Below are positions 53,501 to 63,825 of a DNA stretch of 64,000 bases, piece by piece. The notes below the pieces were generated by a model. That model made no database searches and had not been told where the DNA came from. It saw only the letters and a program-made list of their open reading frames with translations. Positions within the stretch are counted from its first letter, which is position 1. Every line of letters begins with the position of its first letter. The stretch spans positions 3,382,192 through 3,446,191 of the forward strand of contig JAVGVS010000013.1 of NCBI GenBank assembly GCA_032718565.1, in the 5' to 3' direction. The position numbers and the translations under genes are program-made. Origin of the DNA: Distichodus sexfasciatus. Its lineage: Eukaryota > Chordata > Actinopteri > Characiformes > Distichodontidae.

Positions 53501-56500
53501 CACTGGACAGTTTATGCACAGACAGACTTGTTCTTGTTTTACTGTGTAATCTCTGCCTGCTGAGCCTTTTTGTTTAAACTAAAAAAGTTATTAAGTTATT
53601 ACGGATTATTGTACTGTTTATTGTGGCTGAATTAGCTTTGTATAGATTATTTTTTGTAAAGTTTTTTTTAATGTAATATTGTTTGGTAATATCCAAACAC
53701 ATTGTACATTGTTATTTTATATTTTTGCATATTTGATTATATGATAAACCAATTAATCTTTAATTTACTCAGAAATTACTCAGTACTTGAGTAGTTTTTT
53801 CACCGAGTACTTTTTACTTTTACTTGAGTAATTTTTTTGGATGACTACTTTTTACTTTTACTTGAGTAATATTATTCTAAAGTAACAATACTCCTACTTG
53901 AGTAAAATTTTTAGCTACTCTACCCACATCTGCTAATAAACGTGTGACTATCTATATATACATGCTGGCGCAGGTGCTCAGTGTAGAAATTAGATGATGT
54001 CGTTCAGCCTTCGTTAACTTTACTGAAACGTAAAATCTGTTGAAAAGATTTGTGATTTTGCACTGGGAGTATTATTTGATATGCTATGGTGGTCTATCAA
54101 TTAATGTTACCCTTTAAATCTTGAATAAAGGCTTTTTTAAATAGCAGGGGTCTTCAACCAGTAGTGCATGTCATAACTCTGTGAGAGTTGTACCTGTTAT
54201 AACATAGATGTCAAGCTCTGGCCCGCGGTGTAATTATATTTGGCTCACGAAGATAATACCAAATATCTACGCAAGCACTGCGCATGCACTGCAGTTACTA
54301 CCAATCCCAGAATGCTCTGCTCTTTTTTCTTTTAATTTTATTTAAGGAATGAATGCAACAGATGTCTTTAATTTGACATTTGATTTCACGTGTTTATAGT
54401 TTTGTAGCGATCGGCACCGGCAAGGTTACGCGCTCCCATGAGGCTGTGGATGCAGCTCATTTGTATAGACACTTTTTGGTTAAGTTTCGGGTTTTAATTC
54501 TTTGTTGGTGGGGTAAATTCATGTTGTGTGTTAGGGGTGTTCTTCTCCCTGTTCTTGCCGTTCATTCATATGATAATTTGTGGGCAGCAATGTTCATCGT
54601 CACCCTCCAGGGAATTTGTACTGTTAGGATAGGGCTGGGGAGAAGTTGTGGATTCAAAGGCAGGTTTTGGGTTTTATAAGCTGCTGTGTGTGGTGTTTTG
54701 TGACTTGCTGGCAATGGTCTTTTTCAAGATTATTTGTGAAATAAAGAAGCCTCACTTTGTTAAGAAGTTCTACTGGTGTTTTCCTTCTCCTGGCTCATCA
54801 GATTGGTGTCAGAAGTGGAGTTTTTGCACACGTTTTGTTGAAAATGTAACTTTGTGACGGTCCGCGTCGTCTCGTACATATTATCCGACACTGCCCACTG
54901 GCTGAGGCCCTTTCAGCTGCAGGCTGGGTGTTCCTGCTGAGCTCCTTCTTCACTAGGGAGATGGCGGCTGAGGGAAAAACTGAACCATCAAACAGCCTCT
55001 GGGCAGCGCCTGCAGTACTGGCAGGTGGAGTTGGCGGACGATGCTAAGCCCAAAACGGCATTCACCATTGGACAGGGGTTATGGAACTTCAACGTTATAC
55101 CGTTTGGGCTCTGTAACAGTCCGGCGACTTTTGAATGGCTCATGGAGCGCGTGCTGAGCCACATACCCCGGACAAAATGCATTGAATACCTGGACGATCT
55201 GGTGGTAAATGCGTCGTCGTTTGAGGGGGCAATTAACAACCTGGCCGAAGTGTTTCGGGTCCAGCAGGACCAGCCTACCTCCTCCGGCTTCAGGACCATC
55301 TTAAGTGTGTGCATGAACTGACGCAGAAGCACCAAGAGGCTGCTACGGGACGCCAAAAGCGAGCCTGCGATGTGCGCTGCAGGGGGCAGGATTTTGCACC
55401 CCAGGACTTGCTCTGGGTTTACTGCCCCTCCCGGAAAAAGGGGCGGAATCCAAAATTGGACAGCCATTGGCGCGGGCTGGGAGAGGTTTTGGAAAGACAA
55501 GGTGAGGTGGTGTACCGGGTGCAGTCGAGGGGATGCCGGAAAGCAGTCGTGCTGCATTGGGACCGGCTGGCCCCATATAGACCTTTGGCCCGCACCGACA
55601 CCCCTGGAACGACTCCAACGGACTCTGGTGATGAGCCTGAGTGCCTAGGGAGTGGACCGAAACCTGGGGAAAAGGGAGCGAGTGGTGGGGGTTCTATTTC
55701 CGCGCCGGAGAGAACGCCACGCCCTCCTCAAAGACGCCAGTTGCCGATGCGCTTACGGGACTTTGTGGTGGACTCGTAGGGTGGCCGAGGACGGCGAACC
55801 CCGTCGGAGTAAATGTGACTCTGCACGGCAAAACCAGTGGCTTGTCGCAACAGAGGTTTCCGAGAAAAACGACTGTTTATGTTGCGTGGGGTAAAATTTT
55901 GGATTTTTTGTTTTTAGTGTTTTGAAACAGTGGAAGGTCTATAGTGTACTGTTGTGAATAAATTGGGCTGAAAAACTTTCCCTTTCCATCCTAAAAATGT
56001 GACTTTCTTGAGGTGAGGACTTCAATTCCAGCAGAATGTTAAAAGTTTCTGTTTTGACCGCTCTACTTCAATATTTACGCTAAATCCACTGGTTGACTAG
56101 CGTGAAGATATTTCTCCGGAATCCATCTCTGTCTCCCGAGTTCAGTTAACCTAACGCAGGTAGACTATCCGTGTGGCTGTGAATGCAGCGTAGGCTACCG
56201 TAAATGCAAACGTAGTCGCGACCGCACCAAGCGTCTGTGAGTGCTACGTCGATAGTCAACTTCAAAGGCAGATTTCTCCGTTTCTCACTTGGCGTGACAG
56301 GAGAAACCCGACTCCTTTGAATGTTGATATCTCAGTCATATGTCGTCCCATTCATTCCATATAGGTATCGTTCTGAAGGTTGATTTACGCCCTTTCATGG
56401 AAACATAATAAATTTTGCGAATAAGCAACAGGTTTTGCCGTGCAGAGACACAAATAAAGAAGCCTCACTTTATTAAAAAGTTCTACTGGTGTCTTCCTTC

Positions 56501-59500
56501 TGCTGGCTCACCACAGTATTAACCTTTGCTTGTTCCAAATTCAATGTTTAAGCAAAACGTTAGTGTGTTTCCATATGAAAATGTCCATCGTTATATATGA
56601 AGAGAAGGAAAAACGTCCTCGATTGTAGACATTTTTTCAGTAAATATCAAGGCTGGCCCCATTTTCATTTTGGCCCACTGTGTATTTGAGTTTGACACCA
56701 TTGCCTTATACAACATACAAATGGAAATGAGAGCCCATAAGGTAGCATTTTTCGAGAGGGGAGCACAAATTGATACACTCTGCTGTCAATTTGGTTTCGA
56801 CAAGGCAGCATACATATGCTGCATTTATCAACCGCTTTATGCTGAGCGACTTCACTTTTCTAATGACCAGACAGTCTTTTTGGAGCAAGTTGGAGTCCAA
56901 CTGTGAAGTGTTTTTCTAGGGTCTGCTGAGATGCAAACCACCAATCGTTATGGACACTTACACAGTTTTTCAGCTACTCAGACTACTCAGCATATTAAAC
57001 AGTGTTTTCCAAACTTTCATGCAAAGCATTGCATATCTTAAAATGCTATTGTCAATGTCTCTTTGCCTCTATAAAAACAGTGTTCGACTGAACAATAAAA
57101 AGCTATGACCAGTAACTGTTTAGCGCTTGAATAAGCATTTGAGAAAATCTTTAGGCTTATTCTTCATTGACTGATGGTGCTTGTGTGTGGCATGCTTGTT
57201 GAGAGACGCCATCTAATTTTTATATTTTTCCCATTATTTTAAGCACTATTCTTATATTTATGACACTGGCAAAACTATGAGGGAACACATTTAAATGAAT
57301 AAGCATAATCTGTATAATTAAGCTAAAGGAACATAGTCATTATAAATCGCTTGGTTGTTATATAAATGTAAGTGAATCAAGTAGATTAATTTCCTAGTTA
57401 ACAAAATGGTCAACTGCTGTCGTTGTAGCCCTAACACTGGCATTGACTGCAACTTAAAATCCCAACAGATCTGGCACCAGTTACATCAGTTGGGCATCAC
57501 TGGATGATGACTAAGCAAAGGGGAGGCTGGGGGATAGCGATGACGGGGCAGATTTGCCTCACCGAGGGAAATCTTCTCGCCCGAGTCAGCCGGCAGCAGG
57601 AATACCAACAGGGCCAGAGTGGAGATGAGCACGCATGGGATGAGCAGGTTGAGGCCATAATACAGCGTCCGTCTGCGCATGACCACGGTGAAGGTCACAT
57701 CCGGGTACGGCTCCTTACAGCAGTCGTAATGTTTCTCATTTCTCCTGCCTGGAACCTCTGAAAAACGGTGAGAGAGACGATGTGAGGGAATGTCTAAATA
57801 TTAGTTGAATTGGCCTATACCGGCACTCTGGTGTTCCTAATCATACATCTGCTGAAAACACATCACACAATATTAACTTAAGATGTAGAGGGAAAGACAA
57901 TAAAAGCTAATCACATTGCTAAGTTGCAGTAAAATGTGCCCATTATTTTTAATAAATTCAACAAAAACTAATAATTTCAAACATAAAATTCTAAATCATT
58001 TGCTTCCTACATCTTACTCCCACATGCATTATATTTGCATAGTAAAACAGAGTGTAAACCAGCAAATGCATGTTGCATCTGTTGTTAAAATGTCTACTAT
58101 GTATATATGACCTTACCTACAAGGTCCCATTCTCCATTGGCAATGTAGCCTGTAATATCCGCCTCGATCATCCTCAGGTCCAGAGACCAGCCTCCGTACG
58201 TCCACGAGCCGAACTTTAAGTCACACCTCTGAACGTCGAATGGAAACCATCGAACATCGATGTAGCAGGTGCTCTTAAATATGCCTGTTAACACAGATGC
58301 AAGGATCATAAAATACATATGGATGACAGGACTTTTTGATAGGCAAGAAGTTGGTGATATAAACAAAACAAAAGCTAATTAATGCTCGATGATCTAGGGC
58401 TGAGAACAGTCAGTCTGCCCTTTGCAGCATAACTTACACTTAGTTCATGAAGATCTTTCATGAAAAGGTTAAACTTACTGACTGGGAAATTATCAATGAG
58501 AAGCACAAAGGAAAAACTGCCAAGGTGTGAAACCAACCAAGTAAAAATACATAAAACACACTTTCACCGTTATAAACAAAGCATAAAAATAAAGTAAAAT
58601 TACTACAATTATTACTGAAGACAATTGCAAAGAAAAGTACTAGAGAATTAGGTTTATTATCGAGTGGAAGGGAAAACCAGCCATAAAAATAATACTGTAT
58701 GAGACAAGGTATGAGGATGATGGCGTGCAATTTGCAATTGTGACTTTTCTCCGCTTGCTATCATTAATTTAGCTTTAATTTTGCAATGTTCATTCTCAAA
58801 TTTGCAAGCCTTCAGTTACCAGACACCACTTCTCAGATTACTGTTTACTTGCTCTTAATGGACAATCTGATGTCACAAATATTTGCATTGATGTAATCAG
58901 AGCACAAACGAGGAAGACTCGCTAATGGAATAAGCACACATTAAGTATACAAAATGACACAGAAGCAGAAAACAAGGAGTTGCATGGATGTGATGATTTT
59001 AAATAACAAAAGAACATAAAACAAGAAATCAGTGGCTCTTAAACACTCCTGAACAGAAATGATCACCAAACAGAATACCAGTGAGTAATGGAGCACACGG
59101 GAACGAAAGGAAGAGCCTAATTACATTCAACCAAACATCGGCCTCAAAGAGGGACCCGAGACCTCAAACAGCGTCCCAAGTCTGTTGGGGCCCAAGGCAA
59201 AAATGTCACAGGGGGGCCTCTCCAAACAGCATTCCTTAGCTTTATGTTTTGTAGTTTTAAGTTTGTTACCCCTTAGGGGCTCCTCCTGATGGGGACTGGG
59301 CCCCTAAGCAGCTGTTTGAGCTGAGTATCGCCAAGTAGGGCCTCAGTCCTCTGTTGATTTACTGTAGTTAGCTTATGAGAAACAGAGGAAGGGTAAAACA
59401 AGGGAGTATGGACAAGGCAGGAGAGAACATGACCAGGGCAAACACAGAGAAAAATAGGCTCAGAACTCCGGCTGCTCTGGCAGGACAATAAATGAATGAC

Positions 59501-62500
59501 TGATGTGTAATTCACAAAGAGGCCGTGCCCGAGACTGTGCTGGAGCCTGGCTGGAGATCAAGTCAGCCGTACAAAAAAAAAACTGGCCTGCAGTCACACT
59601 TACTTGGACATGGATATGTAGGAGGATGGCATTATGGAGAGTTATACACTGATAAAATTGTTTGGGTCCATTTTTTACACTTAATATCAACTGTATAACA
59701 AATTTCCAGCAAATTGAAAGATGTCATTATTAAGTAAGCTTTGTACTATGATTTACACAATTGAAAGGGTTCAGAAACTACAGTTTCAGAAACTGATGCA
59801 GAAATCTTTAAAAATCTGGACCCTTAAACGAGCTGTCTTTATCAATCAAACTTTTAATACTGTGAATTTGTAATATACAGTAAATACAAATATTCTCTTG
59901 TATATACATATATTCACTTTATTTATATTATTAAAATGTTATTAGGCTTAATTCATTAATTCACTTTTTATATATATTTTTATATGTAATATTTTTCTAT
60001 TGAAAAGAGTATAATTTTATAAATGCTAAAACGAAATTTTACATAAACTTTCTTTAAATTAATTTTGTACGCAGTTAATTCTGAGCATATTTGATTAAAT
60101 ATAATCAAATAATTTATTTAAAACTTAACATAATCACGAATAATTAAAGGGGGAAGGAAGCAGGACACAAATTGGACACTAAACAGTAACAGTAAACAAA
60201 AGAGATTTTTTGCAACAAGCTCCTGAAAATCTGGGGGTTTTGGCCACTTGCTGTTTTTCTTAAAACACTAAGAAACCGAATTGCATGATGTCACTCAAAT
60301 TGGCACCAGAAATGTTTGTTATTTGGTCCGAATGCAACAAAAAGATCAGATTTTAGTCTCGAAATGAATACTGTGCCCCCCATGAATGACCTGTGAGATT
60401 TTAATTTGATATGTCCTTTGATGCTTCTTTGGAAGTGCCAAGTTTTATCTTTGTGCAGCAAGAAGAGAGGGAGCAGAGGGAGGGATGAACAGTGGAACAT
60501 TTCAGAGCGAAGCAGACACGCCGGCTCCCGGATCAAACGCTTTAGCGACGAGACAATCCATCAGGGAGCTGCAGAGCCGGCTGACAGAAATGGGCCAGAT
60601 CTAGCGCCATGAGAGTGACAGGAGATTTGTTCTGCTGAGATCAGAACCCGAGCTAAATTCTTCATTTGCATCAGGACTTCATGCCATGATTGTGGTTAGG
60701 ATACTTGTCTATATTTAGTCTATTTAGGGCAGAAGTCTGCCTCTATCCTAATTCCAGAACTTCCACCCTTCAGCCTCTTGAGCACGGCCCTTAACCCCAA
60801 GTTGCTCCAGAGAGACTATCTCTGTAATTAGCAAATGTAAGACTGAGTCTGAGAAATGCTGCAAACGTAACTTTGATATAAAGTACTCTACCTGGTGGCA
60901 GGTATTGGCACACACCGTCGGAACTGACCAGCACGTTGGTGTGAAAAGTGGCATCAAAACGTTCATCAGCACTGCGGGAAGCACAATACACTTATAAATT
61001 GCACTTTTTAAAGCTTACAGACATTTAACACATGCAGTGCATTTTTTTTGTGTATTTTTGTTAGGATTGTAAAAATACATCAGTTTATAAATATTTATAA
61101 ACGTAACTCTCCTTAAATTCGTCCATCTTTTTGCATGCTTTTAACACCAGTGCTAACGCACAGATGGAGTATCTCACTTTTAACCACAACATTAATAAAA
61201 CTGTGGGATATGATAGCAAATATTTCTAGTTGGTAGCGTAACAGTTCGCCCCGTGATCGGAATGGTCGTCGGTTTGAATCCCGGACCGGTAAAGGTACCA
61301 TTGAGGTACTCACGAGCAAGGTACTGTCCCCCAAGCACTGCTCCCCGGGCGCTGCCCATTTCAGCTGCCCACTGCTCGCTCCGTCACAGATGGGTCAAAT
61401 GCTGTGTGCTGTGGTGTGTTCACAAAGACGAATAATCATTGACTTTCATATAATGGTCAACATTGGCTAGGTCTTCATTCCTGTTTATAGTTACTTCTGA
61501 TTCATGCTTTATAACACAAAACCTGAAGGCGACAGTATGTCCAAATGGCATTACCTATTTTTTGTGATAATTAGTGCAAATTTGCACGTTTTCCCTTTAT
61601 ATTCAAAAGTAAATTTACCTCTTATAAGAGTTACTAAGAACTCACCACTGAATGACCCATGAAATGGGTGAACACTACTGGAAAAGAAGAAAACTCACAA
61701 AGCCTTGCAGTCGTGCTTTTGTTCTTGAGAATTCTCTACTACATTAAGGGCTTCATGGATATTAAAAGGGTGATGGGAAGTTCAAGCTTTAAAAATCCTG
61801 TCCCACGGGAAGTTCAACAATAATACAGTATTATAACGGCATAAATATATTTAGTACTCGTAAGAGAGGATGTCTTTTTGAATAGACGGTTAGCAATAAG
61901 GCTGAAACCTTGTTTACTTCATTACAGACCACCGACTCCCTAATCATTTATTCAGTAATTAATCAGGAGACAATCTATGATTCTACAATGACAGAGAATA
62001 TCATCATTACTGTGACGATCACCGCCTCACGTACCTGTTATAAAGCAAGATGTCAGGTTTCCAAATCTGGCTGGCAGGAAATCGTACGCTCGTAACACCA
62101 GGATAATCCGAGAGGTTCCATTTAAGGTAATGGTCATACCAGTACTGCGAGGACACATAAATACACTTGTTACTAAATCTAAATCGAGATGAAATGTCCT
62201 GTGCAGAATTTTTTTTATAGAATGACGCACGGTATTAATGATGTAGGCCTCACTGATAAACTGATTTACAGTTGCATTTACAGTTTGGTCATTTTGCTGT
62301 ATGTATTGTATGGTTTAATTAGCAGCTGATGGTGAAAAGTTTTCGAACACAACCTCATACACACTTTCTTAAGTCGGCTGCTTATATAAACTCACGAATC
62401 ATTATGCAGGTTTCTCTTCAGATCTGCATAATTGCATAAGTTCTGACGTTAGTCTGTTAATTTATCAGCGTCTGTGTGTTATAAGAACATAAATTAGTAA

Positions 62501-63374
62501 TGGAAGAAGGCTGCAAACTTTGATGATGCAAAATAAAGTGGATTACTAGCATAATAACAGGTTTGCAAAGCATTCTGAAAGTTTCTTGCTTTGGACTGTA
62601 TTTAGCAGCTTTTTCTATAGGCAAGAAAGGGGGAACATATGCACCACATATTTCATGTACAGTCAAAATTTCCCAAAAATGTCAAGTTTTGCCGTTGTTT
62701 CTCTTTTCATTTAGCACCCTATCACTGACATAATAGAAAAATACTGACAGGTCAATTGGTTAAACTAAAAGTAAGAGCTGATTTTGAAATTGTAAAATAT
62801 ATAACATATTGCAATACAGCCTTAAGAATGTTTTATCAACTTTCCCTCTTTTAAACTCAATGTGACGAATGATCTCTTCTTAAACAGAATGCTTATGATG
62901 TTTTTAAAACAGTGTCTAGCTGAATATTTATGTTTCCCACTTAATTTCCTTAATGTGCAAGTCCAAATGCAGCGAGAGCCAAAGAATTATACTGTGCTCT
63001 TGGATAAAGGTCAGTTCCTTCCAGAGGCTAGTTTATTTTCCAGCAGGTGGGCCAGATGCAGTTCCATTTGATAGCGAGGCCCACCATCAACCTTCAGCAT
63101 TTTGTACCACGCAGCAATAAACTGTGCAGCACTTCTAACACAAACACCTCAAGGCAGTGAACTTTCTTGTCTACGATCTGCAGAACATCTTTTCATTTCA
63201 GACATAAACAGATGTAGTCTCCGTGCCGAGCTTCGGTCATAAAGCGTGTTAATTAAAGTAAATGTACTTGATGCCATCATCAAATTGATTTGTGTTGGAA
63301 TTTTGCGAAGCAGAACAAGTGCAGCTCACCAGCTGGAGCCATATGTTAGTTGTAAGAACTTGATTCTTCTCGTC
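50012..63374 (-). CDS. chrna7: Nicotinic acetylcholine receptor subunit alpha-7-like (partial, exons 3-10)
   Basis: Ligand-gated cation channel subunit of the Cys-loop family; alpha-7 subunits form homopentamers in the plasma membrane, gated by acetylcholine and highly Ca-permeable. Coding exons on the minus strand: 63330-63374, 62035-62144, 60892-60971, 58117-58284, 57563-57757, 50882-50968, 50643-50752, 50012-50551. All junctions are GT-AG and in phase. The Cys-loop is CYIDVRWFPFDVQRC (exon 6). The vicinal cysteine pair that defines alpha subunits is in YDCCKEPYPDV (exon 7). M1 is in exon 7, M2 spans exons 7-8 (GEKISLG then [13 protein letters not shown]), M3 is in exon 9 and M4 near the C-terminus of exon 10. 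The large M3-M4 cytoplasmic loop is in exon 10 and contains WCAWFLRMKRPGED. Exon lengths equal the known alpha-7 pattern. Exons 1-2 are outside the window. The cytoplasmic loop resembles alpha-7 more than the related alpha-8; orthology among teleost chrna7 paralogues cannot be settled here. Confidence 0.95.
50643..50752 (-). CDS. chrna7: chrna7 exon 9 (110 bp), M3
   Basis: Encodes AQYFATTMVIVGLSVIATVW and VLQYHYHDPDGGKMPTW, i.e. M3 and the start of the cytoplasmic loop. The acceptor is TTCCAG and the donor GTGAAT, with phase 0 at the end. Confidence 0.95.
50882..50968 (-). CDS. chrna7: chrna7 exon 8 (87 bp), pore-lining M2
   Basis: Encodes [20 protein letters not shown], then TSDSVPLI. This is the M2 helix with the conserved 9' Leu and outer 20' Glu, identical in pattern to other alpha-7 channels. 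It is separated from exon 7 by a 6.6-kb intron and from exon 9 by 129 bp. Confidence 0.96.
52864..53930 (+). mobile_element. TIR repeat with GAGTA words, containing a CA-rich insertion
   Basis: Left end AGAGGTGGGTAGTAACGC, right end inverse TAGCTACTCTACCCACATCT. Both sides carry ACTTGAGTAA words. The core 53195-53510 is a separate repeat with (CA)n at both ends and paired GTGAGGACC segments. It includes CCTAACCCTAA words that are not a telomere. Confidence 0.6.
53200..53238 (+). repeat. (CA)n microsatellite
   Basis: CACACACA run with CATA interruptions inside the TIR repeat at 52864-53930. A second short (CA)n lies at 53490-53502. Confidence 0.85.
54390..54800 (+). mobile_element. 5' LTR of a Ty3/Gypsy-type element
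   Basis: Starts TGTTTATAG and ends CTGGCTCATCA. It contains AATAAA at 54741. Two bases downstream is TTGGTGTCAGAAGTGGAG, resembling a tRNA primer-binding site. Its last ~60 bases recur at 56452-56513. Confidence 0.7.
55010..55779 (+). pseudogene. Ty3/Gypsy pol remnant: RT fragment joined to integrase C-terminus
   Basis: 55010-55255 encodes YWQVELADDAKPKTAF, a PFGLCNSPATFEWLMERV segment and YLDDLVV (the YxDD catalytic motif family of reverse transcriptase). From 55310 a different frame encodes HELTQKHQEAATGRQKR, a basic/aromatic stretch (FAPQDLLWVYCPSRKKGRNP) and VVYRVQ...HWDRLAPYR, typical of the integrase C-terminal region. Protease, RNase H and the integrase catalytic core are missing. The element is dead. 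Confidence 0.85.
55815..56451 (-). mobile_element. R1 MITE copy 5 (637 bp)
   Basis: Ends GTGACTCTGCACGGCAAAAC and GTTTTGCCGTGCAGAGACAC. Direct AAAT repeats at 55811-55814 and 56452-56455; because AAAT is not self-complementary, this is a true target duplication and not part of the inverted repeat. It sits between the Gypsy internal region and the remnant of its 3' LTR. Confidence 0.82.
56452..56513 (+). mobile_element. 3' LTR remnant of the Gypsy element
   Basis: AAATAAAGAAGCCTCACTTT, then TTCTACTGGT and GCTGGCTCACCA, collinear with the last 60 bases of the 5' LTR. The first ~350 bases of this LTR are missing. Confidence 0.7.
57563..57757 (-). CDS. chrna7: chrna7 exon 7 (195 bp), vicinal cysteines and M1
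   Basis: Starts EVPGRRNEKHYDCCKEPYPD: the adjacent CC pair of loop C is present. It continues through RRRTLYYGLNLLIPCVLIS (M1) to LLPADSGEKISLG, the M1-M2 linker with the -1' Glu associated with cation selectivity. The acceptor is TTTTTCAG and the donor GTGAGG. At 195 bp it matches the family exon. Confidence 0.96.
58117..58284 (-). CDS. chrna7: chrna7 exon 6 (168 bp), Cys-loop exon
   Basis: Encodes GIFKSTCYIDVRWFPFDVQ, RCDLKFGSWTYGGWSLDL and RMIEADITGYIANGEWDLV. It contains both cysteines of the signature 13-residue disulfide loop and the WTYGGW loop B segment of the agonist site. The donor is TAG|GTAAGG. Confidence 0.96.
58285..60891 (-). other. chrna7 intron 5 (2.6 kb)
   Basis: AT-rich, with one diverged S2 SINE near the 5' splice end. 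No exon recognised inside. Confidence 0.9.
60680..60850 (+). mobile_element. tRNA-headed SINE (S2), diverged, chrna7 intron 5
   Basis: Body TTGAGCACGGCCCTTAACCC, CAAGTTGCTCCAGAGAGACT. The head is hardly recognisable (GTGGTTAGGATACTTGTCTA). It lies just 3' of exon 5 in the gene's direction. Confidence 0.55.
60892..60971 (-). CDS. chrna7: chrna7 exon 5 (80 bp)
   Basis: Encodes ADERFDATFHTNVLV, then SSDGVCQYLPP. It completes a Ser codon from exon 4 and ends in phase 1, as expected. The mammalian N-glycosylation sequon NSSG is replaced here by SSDG, so that site is absent. Confidence 0.95.
61226..61446 (+). mobile_element. SINE S1 copy in chrna7 intron 4
   Basis: TTGGTAGCGTAACAGTTCGC head, GGTTTGAATCCCGGACCGGT, GAGGTACTCACGAGCAAGGT, tail AATAATCATTGACTTT. 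Confidence 0.65.
62035..62144 (-). CDS. chrna7: chrna7 exon 4 (110 bp)
   Basis: Encodes YWYDHYLKWNLSDYPGV..., then FPASQIWKPDILLYN and the first two bases of a Ser codon. The DILLYN motif is the conserved loop A region of the agonist site. The donor is AG|GTAC. The YWYDHYL start differs from the SWTDHYL of mammalian alpha-7. The 110-bp length and end phase match the family. Confidence 0.95.
62145..63329 (-). other. chrna7 intron 3 (1.2 kb)
   Basis: AT-rich, no repeat or exon recognised. Confidence 0.9.
63330..63374 (-). CDS. chrna7: chrna7 exon 3 (45 bp)
   Basis: Encodes DEKNQVLTTNIWLQL, a near-invariant stretch of the alpha-7/alpha-8 ligand-binding domain. The acceptor reads GCAG and the donor GTGAGC. 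The exon is exactly 15 codons, as in other vertebrate alpha-7 genes. The last residue is L rather than the M of mammalian alpha-7. Confidence 0.95.
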
Positions 63375-63497
63375 CTGCGTACATGGGGGGAAAATGGATA
63401 CAGTAGTCAAATAAACAAAGTCTACAAACTGCAACAGACGCTAGTTTAGTGCATATATTTAGTGCATATTTTTCTTTAGTGTAACGTTGTGATCCTT

Positions 63498-63825
63498 TGG
63501 GGCTGTGCGATATGACCAAAATCTCATGTCCCAATATGTCATCTTTTATCCGGATAATAATATATATCACAAGATATAGTACATTTTCTGTTCATTCAGA
63601 ATTAATAGTTTATATATAATGTTCACATCAAATGGACTGGCAAGCAACTGAAAAGGTTAAACAGGTGTTAAAATATGAGAAATTATATGAGAAATATGTT
63701 TATTGTAATAAAACTTTTGATGTGAAATTTGTGTTGATAGTCTGGCTTAATGTGCCGTGTCATCCAAATGATGGAAATAACAATAGAGTATGAAATGAAA
63801 TATGTCATCATATCGCACAGCCCTA
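63498..63825 (+). mobile_element. MITE U in chrna7 intron 2
   Basis: Left end TGGGGCTGTGCGATATGACC, right end inverse TAGGGCTGTGCGATATGATG. AT-rich interior. CCTTT occurs on both sides, but the duplication length is uncertain. Confidence 0.65.

Larger units (their letters stand above)
54208..56698 (-). mobile_element. Repeat X copy 2, split by a Gypsy element
   Basis: Left part 54208-54389 (TGTCAAGCTCTGGCCCGCGG...) and right part 56514-56698 (...TTTGAGTTTGACA) carry opposing TGTCAARCTC ends. The space between holds an LTR element with R1 copy 5 inside. Confidence 0.65.
50969..57562 (-). other. chrna7 intron 7 (6.6 kb)
   Basis: Between the M1 and M2 exons. It contains the GAGTA TIR repeat, repeat X copy 2 with the Gypsy element and R1 copy 5, and otherwise AT-rich sequence. 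No exon was recognised inside. Confidence 0.9.

Noticed and set aside
54390..56513. 4-5 bp target duplication for the Gypsy element
   Set aside because: Flanks CACG and CAGT do not match convincingly, and the 3' LTR is damaged, so no duplication is claimed.
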